Shown: piece by piece, positions 1-6,588 of the stretch
How the letters are laid out: each line of letters begins with the position of its first letter
Numbering within the stretch: the first letter of the stretch is position 1
Source of the DNA: Gammaproteobacteria bacterium
GTDB taxonomy: Bacteria > Pseudomonadota > Gammaproteobacteria > Pseudomonadales > Halieaceae
Reading direction: 5' to 3'
Length of the DNA stretch: 6,777 nt
NCBI GenBank assembly: GCA_029859085.1
Contig: JAOUDU010000147.1
Span: forward strand, 1 to 6,777
The notes under the pieces: generated by a model
The model's input: only the letters and a program-made list of their open reading frames with translations
What the model was told of the DNA's origin: nothing
Databases searched by the model: none
Made by a program: the position numbers and the translations under genes

Positions 1-523
1 GGGACAGGATCTCGATCGCCTGCAGGGCCTGCTGGACAGTTACGGTAACGCATCCCCGGTGCACCAACTGGCGCTGAACTGGCTGCGTGACAATGCGCCG
101 GCCGGGGGCAGGCGCTGCCTGGTGCACGGCGATTTTCGCAACGGTAACCTGCTGGTGGATGAACAGGGCCTGGTGGCCGTGCTGGACTGGGAGCTCACCC
201 ACATCGGCTACCCGGCCGAGGACCTCGGGTATATCTGCGGCAATGTCTGGCGTTTCGGCCGCAGCGGCAAACCCGTCGGCGGGTTCGGCGAATACGAGGA
301 CCTGCTGGCGGGTTATCGCGCGGCGACGGGCAGCGCCCCGACGTTGCGGGAATTGCGCTACTGGGAAGTATACTGTGCCCTCAACTGGGGACTGGTGTGC
401 CTTACCATGATACAGATGTACCGCAGCGGCCAGGACCGCAGCCTGGAGCGGGCGGCGGTGGGGCGGCGTATGTCCGAATCGGAAATTGACCTGCTGCTGT
501 TGCTGGAGGAACCCGGCCCATGA
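1..523 (+). CDS. Phosphotransferase family protein (APH-type, acyl-CoA dehydrogenase-associated), C-terminal part
   Basis: The frame is open from the left edge (first full codon at base 2) to the TGA at 521-523, giving 173 residues. The family is usually about 330-360 residues, so the N-terminal ATP-binding lobe lies outside the window. The GTG at 59 is an internal codon, not the start. The catalytic core is visible: HGDFRNGN at 125-148 carries the catalytic Asp (codon 131-133) and the metal-binding Asn (146-148), and LDWE with the second metal-binding Asp (185-187) follows, then the HIGYPAEDLGY segment typical of this family. Members are cytoplasmic small-molecule kinases. Those linked to acyl-CoA dehydrogenases include the kinase half of mammalian ACAD10/11 and LvaA of Pseudomonas putida, which act on 4-hydroxyacyl-CoA. 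That substrate is an inference here. The stop overlaps the next start (ATGA), so the two genes are probably translationally coupled. An antibiotic-resistance role is unlikely given the neighbours. Confidence 0.88.
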   Translation, partial: GQDLDRLQGLLDSYGNASPVHQLALNWLRDNAPAGGRRCLVHGDFRNGNLLVDEQGLVAVLDWELTHIGYPAEDLGYICGNVWRFGRSGKPVGGFGEYEDLLAGYRAATGSAPTLRELRYWEVYCALNWGLVCLTMIQMYRSGQDRSLERAAVGRRMSESEIDLLLLLEEPGP

Positions 524-903
524 GTGAGACCCGGGCGGATGAATTGTTGCTGGCGGTCCAGGCCTTCCTGCGCAGCGAGGTGCTGCCGCAGCTGGAGGGG
601 TTCACTGCCTACAATACCCGGGTGGCAGCCAACAGCCTTGCCATTGTAGCCCGGGAGTTGCAGCTGGGGCCGGAACTGGATGCGCTCGATGATGCTATTG
701 CGAGCCTGCTTGGGCTCGATCCGGCGGCTGGCCCCATCCCGCAACAGGTGGCCCTCGGTCTCAGGAATGGTGAGCTGGTGCCGGACGCAACCCTGCTGGA
801 TTACCTCAGGCAGCGCGCGCTCAAGGCACTGGAAATAGACAACCCGAAGTATTCCGGGTACCTGCAGGCGTGCGAGCGCTGGCGGGCAGACAGGAGACAA
901 TAG
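520..903 (+). CDS. DUF6285 domain-containing protein
   Basis: This is a small 127-residue soluble protein with no signal peptide or membrane segment. It looks almost wholly helical. I recognise the DUF6285 pattern: an N-terminal ADELLLAVQAFLRSEVLPQL helix, then YNTRVAANSLAIVARELQLG, and a C-terminal LKALEIDNPKYSGYL segment. No catalytic motif is evident. The ATG at 520 has a good Shine-Dalgarno (GGAGGA, 505-510; 9-base spacing) and overlaps the TGA of the phosphotransferase by 4 bases. Proteins of this type are typically found beside APH-type phosphotransferases. In the lva operon of P. putida the small protein LvaB is needed for the kinase activity of LvaA, so a kinase-partner role is my inference. 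The family name is from sequence memory and the function is not established from this sequence. Confidence 0.82.
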   Translation: MSETRADELLLAVQAFLRSEVLPQLEGFTAYNTRVAANSLAIVARELQLGPELDALDDAIASLLGLDPAAGPIPQQVALGLRNGELVPDATLLDYLRQRALKALEIDNPKYSGYLQACERWRADRRQ

Positions 904-906
904 TCC

Positions 907-1383
907 ATGGTGGAATTCGAGTTCGACTGTGCTGTGGAAGAGGTATTCGGACTGTTGACCGATCCGGATTTTGTGGTCGAGCGCAGCCTTGCCCTGGGCG
1001 ACCTGGAGTCGAGCTGCAAAGTACAGGAGCGCGGGGAAGTGACGGTGGTGGTCTCTGACCGCAAGGTGCGGCGCGACATACCCTCCTTCCTCGCGAGGAT
1101 CTTCGACCCGGTGCAGACCATACGCATGACCGAGACCTGGCGTCCCAATGACGACGACAGCGGCTGGGTGTGCCGGCAGGAGGTGGAGATCCGGGGACAG
1201 CCGATCTCGGTTAATGCCGATATCGAGCTGTTTGCAACCGGGGACGGCTGCTGTTACCAGCTCGAGCAGCGGGCGAGGGCGAAAATTCCGCTGATCGGCG
1301 CCAGAGTCGAGAAATTCGCCGTGAGCCAGGCCCTGGAGGGCTGCCGGGCGGAGATGGACTACCTCGAGCAGGCCCTGGGCTGA
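907..1383 (+). CDS. DUF2505 domain-containing protein (START/SRPBCC-like fold)
   Basis: The protein has 158 residues, is soluble, and starts at an ATG preceded by AGGAGA (892-897, 9-base spacing), 3 bases after the DUF6285 stop. Its N-terminus (FEFDCAVEEVFGLLTDPDFVVER) has the beta-strand/helix opening typical of START/SRPBCC proteins. The rest matches the DUF2505 pattern: RRDIPSFLARIFDP, then MTETW, a QPISVNADIELFATGDG strand pair, and the final AKIPLIGARVEKF long helix. SRPBCC folds form a deep hydrophobic pocket and often bind lipids or other apolar ligands, but no ligand or reaction is known for this family. Its position suggests it is the third member of one transcription unit with the phosphotransferase and DUF6285. 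A lipid or acyl-ligand binding role is plausible but unproven. Confidence 0.8.
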   Translation: MVEFEFDCAVEEVFGLLTDPDFVVERSLALGDLESSCKVQERGEVTVVVSDRKVRRDIPSFLARIFDPVQTIRMTETWRPNDDDSGWVCRQEVEIRGQPISVNADIELFATGDGCCYQLEQRARAKIPLIGARVEKFAVSQALEGCRAEMDYLEQALG

Positions 1384-1460
1384 CGCCCCGGGGGCCCATA
1401 GCCCCTGACAGCGGTCGGATTTGCTAACCAGGCCGCAAATATTGCCGGGTTTTTCCCTTA

Positions 1461-1484
1461 ATCTGGTCCCTGCCTGCGCCAGAT
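1461..1484. repeat. Inverted repeat, 6-bp perfect arms
   Basis: ATCTGG at 1461-1466 and CCAGAT at 1479-1484 are perfect reverse complements separated by 12 bases. No T-tract follows, so it is a poor intrinsic terminator. The arms resemble half-sites of the E. coli FadR operator, but the spacing is wider than that dimer site. It may be chance or an operator-like element for the downstream lipase gene. Confidence 0.35.
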
Positions 1485-1530
1485 CAAGCCCCCGCTGTCA
1501 AGAGTGTGATTGACTGCCATTAGCGGTAAA

Positions 1531-1558
1531 TTGACCCATGGGTATGTTTTTCGATAAA
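1531..1558 (+). promoter_or_regulatory. Candidate sigma70-type promoter for the lipase gene
   Basis: TTGACC (1531-1536) and GATAAA (1553-1558) are separated by 16 bases in the least GC-rich part of the spacer, shortly upstream of the lipase start. The match to consensus is only moderate. A perfect palindrome, ACCCATGGGT (1534-1543), overlaps the -35 element and could be an operator or chance. The preceding run ends at 1383, so a separate promoter for the lipase would make sense. Confidence 0.28.
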
Positions 1559-1566
1559 CCAGGATT

Positions 1567-1572
1567 AGGGAG
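1567..1572 (+). promoter_or_regulatory. Ribosome binding site that decides the lipase start
   Basis: AGGGAG lies 9 bases before the ATG at 1582. The upstream in-frame TTG at 1573 directly abuts this site with no spacing, so it cannot be the start served by it. The ATG is therefore preferred. Confidence 0.7.
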
Positions 1573-1581
1573 TTGCAGCTG

Positions 1582-3060
1582 ATGTCATTTCGCGACAAGC
1601 GCAAGTACGCCCTGGCCATGGACCAGGCCGGGAATTACGAGCAGTGGAAAGAGGCCGCACAGGCCTATGATGTCGCCACCGGGATGGACCACTGGCGCAA
1701 GCGCGACCAGTCCAGCCAGTTCGACAACGTCTCTATCCGCATTCGCCTCGACCGGCTTCGCTCGATGCGGGCGCGGCACGACTACCGCGGCCTGCTGTTC
1801 AGCCTCAACGAGGGCATCCACGGCAATATGGCGGGCATGGGCAAGTCCTCCCTGTACGAGCGTTCGGTCTTCGGCACCAAGCAGCTGATCCACGACTATG
1901 TCGAGGAGATCGTCGATGCGCTGGAGCTGCTGGCCACCCCGGCGGTGGACGATATCAGTTTTGAGGAGAAGCTGGAGTTTTTCCGCCGCGCCCATCACTG
2001 CTTCGGCCGCACCGCGCTGCTGATGAGTGGCTCAGGCACGCTGCTGTACTTTCACGTGGGCGTGGTAAAAGCGCTGTGGGAGCAGGGTCTGCTGCCGAAA
2101 ATCATGTCCGGCTCCAGCGGCGGCTCCATAGTGGGCAGCCTGCTGTGTACCCACAACGACAAGGAGCTGGCCAAATTATTTGACCCGGAGTTCCTGCTGG
2201 CGGAAGCCGAGCAGGAAAGCGGTTTCATGCGTACACTGGGCGGCCTGCGCCCGAAGCTGCTGCAGGTGGAAGAGGTGCAGGAACTGATCGAGCGCCTGAT
2301 CCCCGACATGACCTTCCAGGAGTCCTTTGAGCACAGTGGCCGGCTGCTCAATGTCTCCGTGGCACCGGCCGAGACCCACCAGACCTCCCGCCTGCTGAAC
2401 GCGACCACCTCGCCCAATGTGCTCATTCACAAGTCGGTGATGGCATCGGCGGCGGTACCGGGGGTGTTCCCGCCGGTGACCCTGGAAGCCCGCGACAAGT
2501 GGGGTGAGCGCCAGCCCTACCTGCCGTCCAGGAAATGGGTGGACGGGTCGGTCAGCGACGACCTCCCGACCAAGCGGCTGGCCCGGTTGTACGGGGTCAA
2601 TCACTACATCGTCAGCCAGGCGAACCCTGCGGTGCTGCCGTTTGTGACCGACGGCCGCCGCCAGGGGGGCACCCTGGCCATTCTCACCAATGCCAGCCGG
2701 CGCACGGCCCGGGAGTGGCTGAACGCCGGTGCGGCAATCCTGCACCGGCCCCTGAACAGGTCCGGCACCCTGTCGAAAGTCGCCAACATCGCCCTGTCGA
2801 TGGTGAACCAGGACTACGTCGGAGATATCAATATCCTGCCGCGCAACCGCTTCTACAACCCGATGAAGCTGCTCGCGCACCTCTCGCCGGATGAAATCAT
2901 GAAGCTGGTGTCCTCCGGTGAGCGATCCGCCTGGCGCAAGATCGAGATGATCCGGGTGCAGACGCATATCAGCCGTACCCTGGACAGGATACGGAACGAC
3001 TTCGAAGAGGAGGCGCTGCGCAGCAGCCATCCTTCCGGGGGCCGCCGCCGGGCGGCCTAG
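1582..3060 (+). CDS. DUF3336 and patatin-like phospholipase domain protein (probable acylglycerol lipase)
   Basis: The protein has 492 residues from the ATG chosen by its ribosome binding site. Residues 1 to about 135 form the DUF3336 domain (YEQWKEAAQAYD, then RHDYRGLLFSLNEGIHGN, then GTKQLIHDYVEEI). A patatin domain follows. Its oxyanion segment is SGSG (149-152), replacing the plain GGG of classical patatins. The nucleophile motif GSSGG has Ser179, and the second member of the dyad is Asp321 in WVDGS. This two-domain layout is that of the yeast Tgl3/4/5 and plant SDP1 triacylglycerol lipases and their bacterial relatives, so hydrolysis of acylglycerols or phospholipids is the likely reaction. 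I see no signal peptide, which suggests an intracellular or membrane-associated enzyme. The C-terminus is basic and arginine-rich. It is probably a single-gene unit with its own promoter, followed by a possible terminator, and may feed fatty acids to the beta-oxidation genes downstream. The exact substrate is not shown. Confidence 0.9.
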   Translation: MSFRDKRKYALAMDQAGNYEQWKEAAQAYDVATGMDHWRKRDQSSQFDNVSIRIRLDRLRSMRARHDYRGLLFSLNEGIHGNMAGMGKSSLYERSVFGTKQLIHDYVEEIVDALELLATPAVDDISFEEKLEFFRRAHHCFGRTALLMSGSGTLLYFHVGVVKALWEQGLLPKIMSGSSGGSIVGSLLCTHNDKELAKLFDPEFLLAEAEQESGFMRTLGGLRPKLLQVEEVQELIERLIPDMTFQESFEHSGRLLNVSVAPAETHQTSRLLNATTSPNVLIHKSVMASAAVPGVFPPVTLEARDKWGERQPYLPSRKWVDGSVSDDLPTKRLARLYGVNHYIVSQANPAVLPFVTDGRRQGGTLAILTNASRRTAREWLNAGAAILHRPLNRSGTLSKVANIALSMVNQDYVGDINILPRNRFYNPMKLLAHLSPDEIMKLVSSGERSAWRKIEMIRVQTHISRTLDRIRNDFEEEALRSSHPSGGRRRAA

Positions 3061-3075
3061 CCCCTGTCGCAAGCA

Positions 3076-3115
3076 ACCGCTGTAACAAAATGTCAATTTC
3101 GGCAACAGCTGCGGT
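3076..3115. repeat. Imperfect inverted repeat in the lipase-thiolase spacer
   Basis: ACCGCTGT at 3076-3083 pairs with ACAGCTGCGGT at 3105-3115 through an ACCGC/GCGGT stem and a TGT/ACA stem, with a 3-base bulge (GCT) on the right arm. The loop is 21 bases and AT-rich. No T-run follows directly. It could be a transcript-end hairpin for the lipase mRNA or an operator of the operon. Chance cannot be excluded. Confidence 0.3.
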
Positions 3116-3133
3116 CATTGCATAGGCGCTGAC

Positions 3134-3162
3134 CAGGCAGCAATATCGGGCCTGTTTTTTTT
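3134..3162 (+). terminator. Possible intrinsic terminator or leader hairpin
   Basis: CAGGC (3134-3138) pairs with GCCTG (3150-3154) across an 11-base loop and is followed at once by eight T (3155-3162). The stem is short at 5 bp but GC-rich, and the T-run is striking in this GC-rich window. It most likely ends lipase transcription. It lies only 35 bases before the thiolase start, so if the operon promoter is further upstream it would sit in the operon leader. Confidence 0.42.
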
Positions 3163-3197
3163 ATCTCTCCACAGCCACCCATCCCCCGGAGCAACCG

Positions 3198-4406
3198 ATG
3201 AGTAATCCAGCTTATATTTTCGATGCCGTGCGCACCCCGCGCAGCAAGGGCAAACCCGGCGGCAGTCTCTACAGTGTCAAGCCGGTTGACCTGGGCGCCG
3301 GCCTGCTGCGGGAATTGCAGTCTCGCCACAACCTGGACACCTCCTACGTGGACGACGTTGTCATGGGCTGTGTGACCCCGGTGGGCGAACAGGGCTCGGA
3401 TGTGGCCAAGATGATCGTGCAGAACGCCGACTGGGATGAATCCGTGCCCGGCGTACAGCTCGACCGGTTTTGCGCCTCCGGCCTGGAGGCGGTGAATATC
3501 GCCGCCCAGAAAATAGCCTCCGGCTGGGAGGACCTGGTGGTCGCCGGCGGTATCGAGTGCATGTCCAGGGTGCCCATGGGATCCAACGGCGGTGCGATGG
3601 GTGGTGACGTGGCCTTCAGCCTGAAAACCGGCTTTGTGCCCCAGGGTATCGGCGCGGACACGATTGCCACCCTGGAGGGCTGGAGCCGGGAAGATGTGGA
3701 TGCCTTCGCGCTGGAATCGCAGCGGCGCGCGGCCCACGCCCGGGACAGTGGCTGGTTCGACAAATCCGTGGTGCCGGTAAAGGACTGCAACGGCCTGACG
3801 GTGCTGGAGCGGGATGATTTCATCAAGCCCGCCACGACCATGGAGGGACTGGCTGGCCTGAAATCCTCTTTCGGGATGATGGGGCAGTTCGGCTTCGACG
3901 ACGTAATCCTCGCCAGGTACACCACCCTCGACCGGATCGACCATGTGCATACCCCGGGTAACTCCTCGGGTATCGTCGATGGCGCCAGCGCGGTGCTGAT
4001 AGGCAGCGAGAAAGCCGGCCGGGACCTCGGGCTGACGCCCCGGGCGCGCATCGTCGCCACTGCGGTGCTTGCCACGGATCCCACCATCATGCTCATCGGC
4101 CCGGGTCCTGCAGCGAAGAAATGCCTCGAAAAGGCCGGGCTGCAAATTTCCGACATCGACCTGTGGGAGATCAACGAGGCCTTCGCCGCAGTTGCCCTGC
4201 GCTACATGAAGGACCTGGGAATCGACCACGCGGTGACCAATGTCAACGGCGGGGCCATCGCGATGGGGCACCCCCTGGGGGCGACCGGCGCCATGCTGGT
4301 GAGCACGATGCTGGACGAGCTGGAGCGCCGCAACCTGAAGCGCGCCATGTTGTCGCTGTGTGTCGGCGGCGGCATGGGCATCTCCACCATTATCGAGCGC
4401 GTGTAG
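3198..4406 (+). CDS. Acetyl-CoA C-acyltransferase (thiolase)
   Basis: This 402-residue enzyme belongs to the thiolase family. It cleaves 3-ketoacyl-CoA with CoA to acetyl-CoA and a shortened acyl-CoA, or runs the reverse condensation. The catalytic set is complete: nucleophile Cys92 in RFCASG, the NEAF motif (326-329), His358 in GHPLGATG, and Cys388 in CVGGGMG. The N-terminal [11 protein letters not shown] opening and the [13 protein letters not shown] segment are also typical. The start is ATG with GGAG at 3188-3191. The gene is followed after 34 bases by the multifunctional hydratase/dehydrogenase, so it is best read as the beta-oxidation thiolase (the FadA/FadI role) rather than a biosynthetic PhaA-type enzyme. 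Chain-length preference cannot be read from the sequence. The thiolase-first order resembles fadI-fadJ rather than fadB-fadA of E. coli, but I do not assign a symbol. Confidence 0.94.
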   Translation: MSNPAYIFDAVRTPRSKGKPGGSLYSVKPVDLGAGLLRELQSRHNLDTSYVDDVVMGCVTPVGEQGSDVAKMIVQNADWDESVPGVQLDRFCASGLEAVNIAAQKIASGWEDLVVAGGIECMSRVPMGSNGGAMGGDVAFSLKTGFVPQGIGADTIATLEGWSREDVDAFALESQRRAAHARDSGWFDKSVVPVKDCNGLTVLERDDFIKPATTMEGLAGLKSSFGMMGQFGFDDVILARYTTLDRIDHVHTPGNSSGIVDGASAVLIGSEKAGRDLGLTPRARIVATAVLATDPTIMLIGPGPAAKKCLEKAGLQISDIDLWEINEAFAAVALRYMKDLGIDHAVTNVNGGAIAMGHPLGATGAMLVSTMLDELERRNLKRAMLSLCVGGGMGISTIIERV

Positions 4407-4428
4407 CATCCGCAGCGAATTGACGAAT

Positions 4429-4434
4429 CGGGAA
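4429..4434 (+). promoter_or_regulatory. Weak ribosome binding site that decides the hydratase/dehydrogenase start
   Basis: CGGGAA sits 6 bases before the ATG at 4441. The longer reading frame open from the GTG at 4360 would overlap the thiolase by 47 bases, and its extra residues do not resemble the family. Starting at 4441 gives 715 residues, the normal FadB/FadJ length. Confidence 0.55.
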
Positions 4435-4440
4435 CAGATC

Positions 4441-6588
4441 ATGAGTGTATTCAAGTACGAAAAAGACGCCGACGGTATCGTGACCGTCACCATGGACATG
4501 ACCGGTCCGGTGAATGCGATGAACGAGGAGTACCGGCAGGCGATGGCTGCGACCATCGACGCCCTGGAGCAGGAAAAGGACCTGGCGGGGGTGATTTTCG
4601 CCTCTGCCAAAAAGGTGTTTTTCGCCGGCGGCGACCTGAACGAGTTGCTGGCCGCGCAAAAGGGCAATGAAGCGGAGTTCATGGCTATGCTGCGGGTTAC
4701 CAAGCACAACCTGCGCCGGCTGGAAAAATTGACGGTGCCGGTGGTGGCGGCCATCAATGGCGCCGCATTGGGGGGCGGTTTCGAGATATGCCTGTGCTGC
4801 AACTATCGAATAGCGTGGGACGATAAATCGGTCCAGCTCGGCCTGCCGGAAGTGACCCTGGGCCTGCTGCCCGGGGGCGGCGGCGTGGTCCGCATGGTCA
4901 ATATGCTGGGCCTGGAAAAGGCGCTGCCCTACCTGCTCGAGGGCAGGAAAGTGGCACCGGCGGCCGCCCTGGCCGAGGGCATGATCCATGAAACCGTAAC
5001 GACCGTGGCGGAACTGGTGCCCCGGGCTAAAGCCTGGATCCTGGCCAACAAGGACAGCGAGGACGCCGCGGTGCAACCCTGGGATCGCAAGGGCTTCCGT
5101 CTTCCCGGCGGCAATGTCAGCTCACCGAAGATAGCCCAGCTGGTCATGGGCGCGCCGGCGATGCTGCGGCAGAAAACCCGGGGACTGCTGCCCGCCCCGG
5201 AAAAGATACTCGACTGCGCCGTTGAGGCCGCCCGGCTGGATTTCGATACCGCGCTCGACGTGGAGTCCCGGGGCCTGACCTACCTCGCTGTTACCCCCCA
5301 GGCCAAGAACATGATCTCAACCTTTTTCTTCGGCATGAACAAGGTCAACGGCGGGGCCAGCAGGCCCAAAGGTATTGCCCCTTACACCACGAAAAAGGTC
5401 GGCGTGCTGGGCGCCGGCATGATGGGGCAGGGCATCGCCTACGTGTCCGCCATGGCGGGTATCGAGGTGGTGCTCAAGGATGTCTCCACGGAGGCCGCCG
5501 CGAAGGGCAAGGCCTACTCGGAGAAACTGCTGGAGAAGCAGGTTTCCCGCGGTCGAATGAATGAAGAAAAGAAAGCCGGTGTGCTGGGCCTGATCAAGCC
5601 CACCGCCGAGGACGCCGACCTGCAGGGCTGTGACCTGATCATCGAGGCGGTGTTCGAGAATATGGACCTCAAGCACAGGATCACCAAAGCGACGGAGAGC
5701 CGCCTGGCAGCGGATGGCGTATGGGGCTCCAACACCTCAACCCTGCCCATCACCCAGCTGGCCCAGGCCAGCAGCAAACCGGAAAACTTCATCGGCATCC
5801 ACTTCTTTTCCCCGGTGGACAAAATGCCGCTGGTGGAGATCATCTGCGGCGAGAAGACGTCGGACGAAACGCTGGCGAAGGCCTTTGACTACACCCGCCA
5901 GATCCGCAAGACGCCGATCGTGGTCAACGACTCCATGGGCTTTTTCACTTCCCGCACCTTCGGTACCTGCCTGGACGAGGGAGTGCGGCTGTTGAGCGAG
6001 GGCGCGCACCCGGTGCAGATCGAAGCGATGGGCAAGGCCATCGGCATGCCGGTCGGCCCCCTGGCCGTGTATGACGAGGTCAGCCTGGAATTGAGTCGCA
6101 AGGCCCAGGAAACCTGGAAGGAGATGGGCGTGCTGGACAAGTGGGGCGACGGCACGGTGCTGCGCTCGGTCATCGACACGATGGTGGGCGAACACGGTCG
6201 CGGCGGCAGACACCACGGCGGCGGGTTCTATGAGTATTCGGCTGATGGCGGCAAGGCCATTTGGCCCGGGCTATTCGACCTCTACTACAAGCCGGATGCG
6301 CAGTTCAGCGAGCAGGACATGAAGGACCGGCTGCTGTTCCGGCCGGTCATCGAGTCCCTCAAGTGCCTGGAGACAGGTGTGCTGCGCTCGGTGGCGGACG
6401 GCAATATCGGCTCCATCATGGGGATCGGCGCGCCGGTGTGGACCGGCGGCTATATCCAGTTCGTGAACACCTACGGGCTGCAGCACTTTGTCGATCGCTG
6501 CAGGGAGCTTGAGCAGAAGTACGGTGAGCGCTTCGCGCCGCCGCAGATCGCATTGGACCACGCCGCCTCAGGGGAGATTTTCGCATGA
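4441..6588 (+). CDS. Multifunctional enoyl-CoA hydratase / 3-hydroxyacyl-CoA dehydrogenase (FadB/FadJ family alpha subunit)
   Basis: The protein has 715 residues and is cytoplasmic. Residues 1 to about 190 form the crotonase domain, with oxyanion segment AGGD (62-65) and both hydratase glutamates, Glu115 in GGGFE and Glu137 in GLPE. A linker follows. The NAD-binding 3-hydroxyacyl-CoA dehydrogenase domain starts near 318 (GAGMMG at 324-329) and contains catalytic His454 in HFFSPVDKMPLVE, with Glu466. The C-terminal dehydrogenase domains run to the end. It hydrates trans-2-enoyl-CoA and oxidises L-3-hydroxyacyl-CoA to 3-ketoacyl-CoA, which the upstream thiolase then cleaves. The two probably form a complex, as FadB-FadA do. 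The segment PVGPLAVYDEVSLEL has VSLE where E. coli FadB has VGID, and I read this as a subfamily mark rather than a defect. The TGA overlaps the ATG of the acyl-CoA dehydrogenase gene. All key catalytic residues I can check are present. Confidence 0.94.
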   Translation: MSVFKYEKDADGIVTVTMDMTGPVNAMNEEYRQAMAATIDALEQEKDLAGVIFASAKKVFFAGGDLNELLAAQKGNEAEFMAMLRVTKHNLRRLEKLTVPVVAAINGAALGGGFEICLCCNYRIAWDDKSVQLGLPEVTLGLLPGGGGVVRMVNMLGLEKALPYLLEGRKVAPAAALAEGMIHETVTTVAELVPRAKAWILANKDSEDAAVQPWDRKGFRLPGGNVSSPKIAQLVMGAPAMLRQKTRGLLPAPEKILDCAVEAARLDFDTALDVESRGLTYLAVTPQAKNMISTFFFGMNKVNGGASRPKGIAPYTTKKVGVLGAGMMGQGIAYVSAMAGIEVVLKDVSTEAAAKGKAYSEKLLEKQVSRGRMNEEKKAGVLGLIKPTAEDADLQGCDLIIEAVFENMDLKHRITKATESRLAADGVWGSNTSTLPITQLAQASSKPENFIGIHFFSPVDKMPLVEIICGEKTSDETLAKAFDYTRQIRKTPIVVNDSMGFFTSRTFGTCLDEGVRLLSEGAHPVQIEAMGKAIGMPVGPLAVYDEVSLELSRKAQETWKEMGVLDKWGDGTVLRSVIDTMVGEHGRGGRHHGGGFYEYSADGGKAIWPGLFDLYYKPDAQFSEQDMKDRLLFRPVIESLKCLETGVLRSVADGNIGSIMGIGAPVWTGGYIQFVNTYGLQHFVDRCRELEQKYGERFAPPQIALDHAASGEIFA

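Noticed and set aside
59..61. GTG as the start of the phosphotransferase
   Set aside because: The frame is open to the left edge and half of the domain, the ATP-binding lobe, would be missing. The gene continues upstream of the window.
1391..1405. GGGGC/GCCCC hairpin just after the DUF2505 stop as a terminator
   Set aside because: The stem is only 5 bp and no T-run follows, so I do not call it a terminator, although some transcript-end role is possible.
1573..1581. TTG start for the lipase three codons upstream
   Set aside because: It abuts the ribosome binding site with no spacing, whereas the ATG at 1582 is ideally spaced.
2176..3105. Antisense open frame of 309 codons opposite the lipase gene
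   Set aside because: It lies opposite the conserved patatin domain, has no family-like motifs, and its composition is typical of a shadow frame.
3118..3146. TTGCAT and CAATAT, 17 bases apart, as a promoter for the thiolase operon
   Set aside because: Each hexamer matches the consensus at only about half of its positions, and the second lies inside the possible terminator hairpin.
4360..4440. N-terminal extension of the hydratase/dehydrogenase from an upstream GTG
   Set aside because: It would overlap the end of the thiolase, the added residues do not look like the family, and the ATG at 4441 gives the standard length.
3093..4802. Long antisense open frame of 569 codons opposite the thiolase and the start of the hydratase/dehydrogenase
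   Set aside because: It mirrors the strongly conserved thiolase and crotonase genes. Its translation is low-complexity and rich in His, Gly, Arg and Ala with no recognisable domain. It is a by-product of high-GC third positions.
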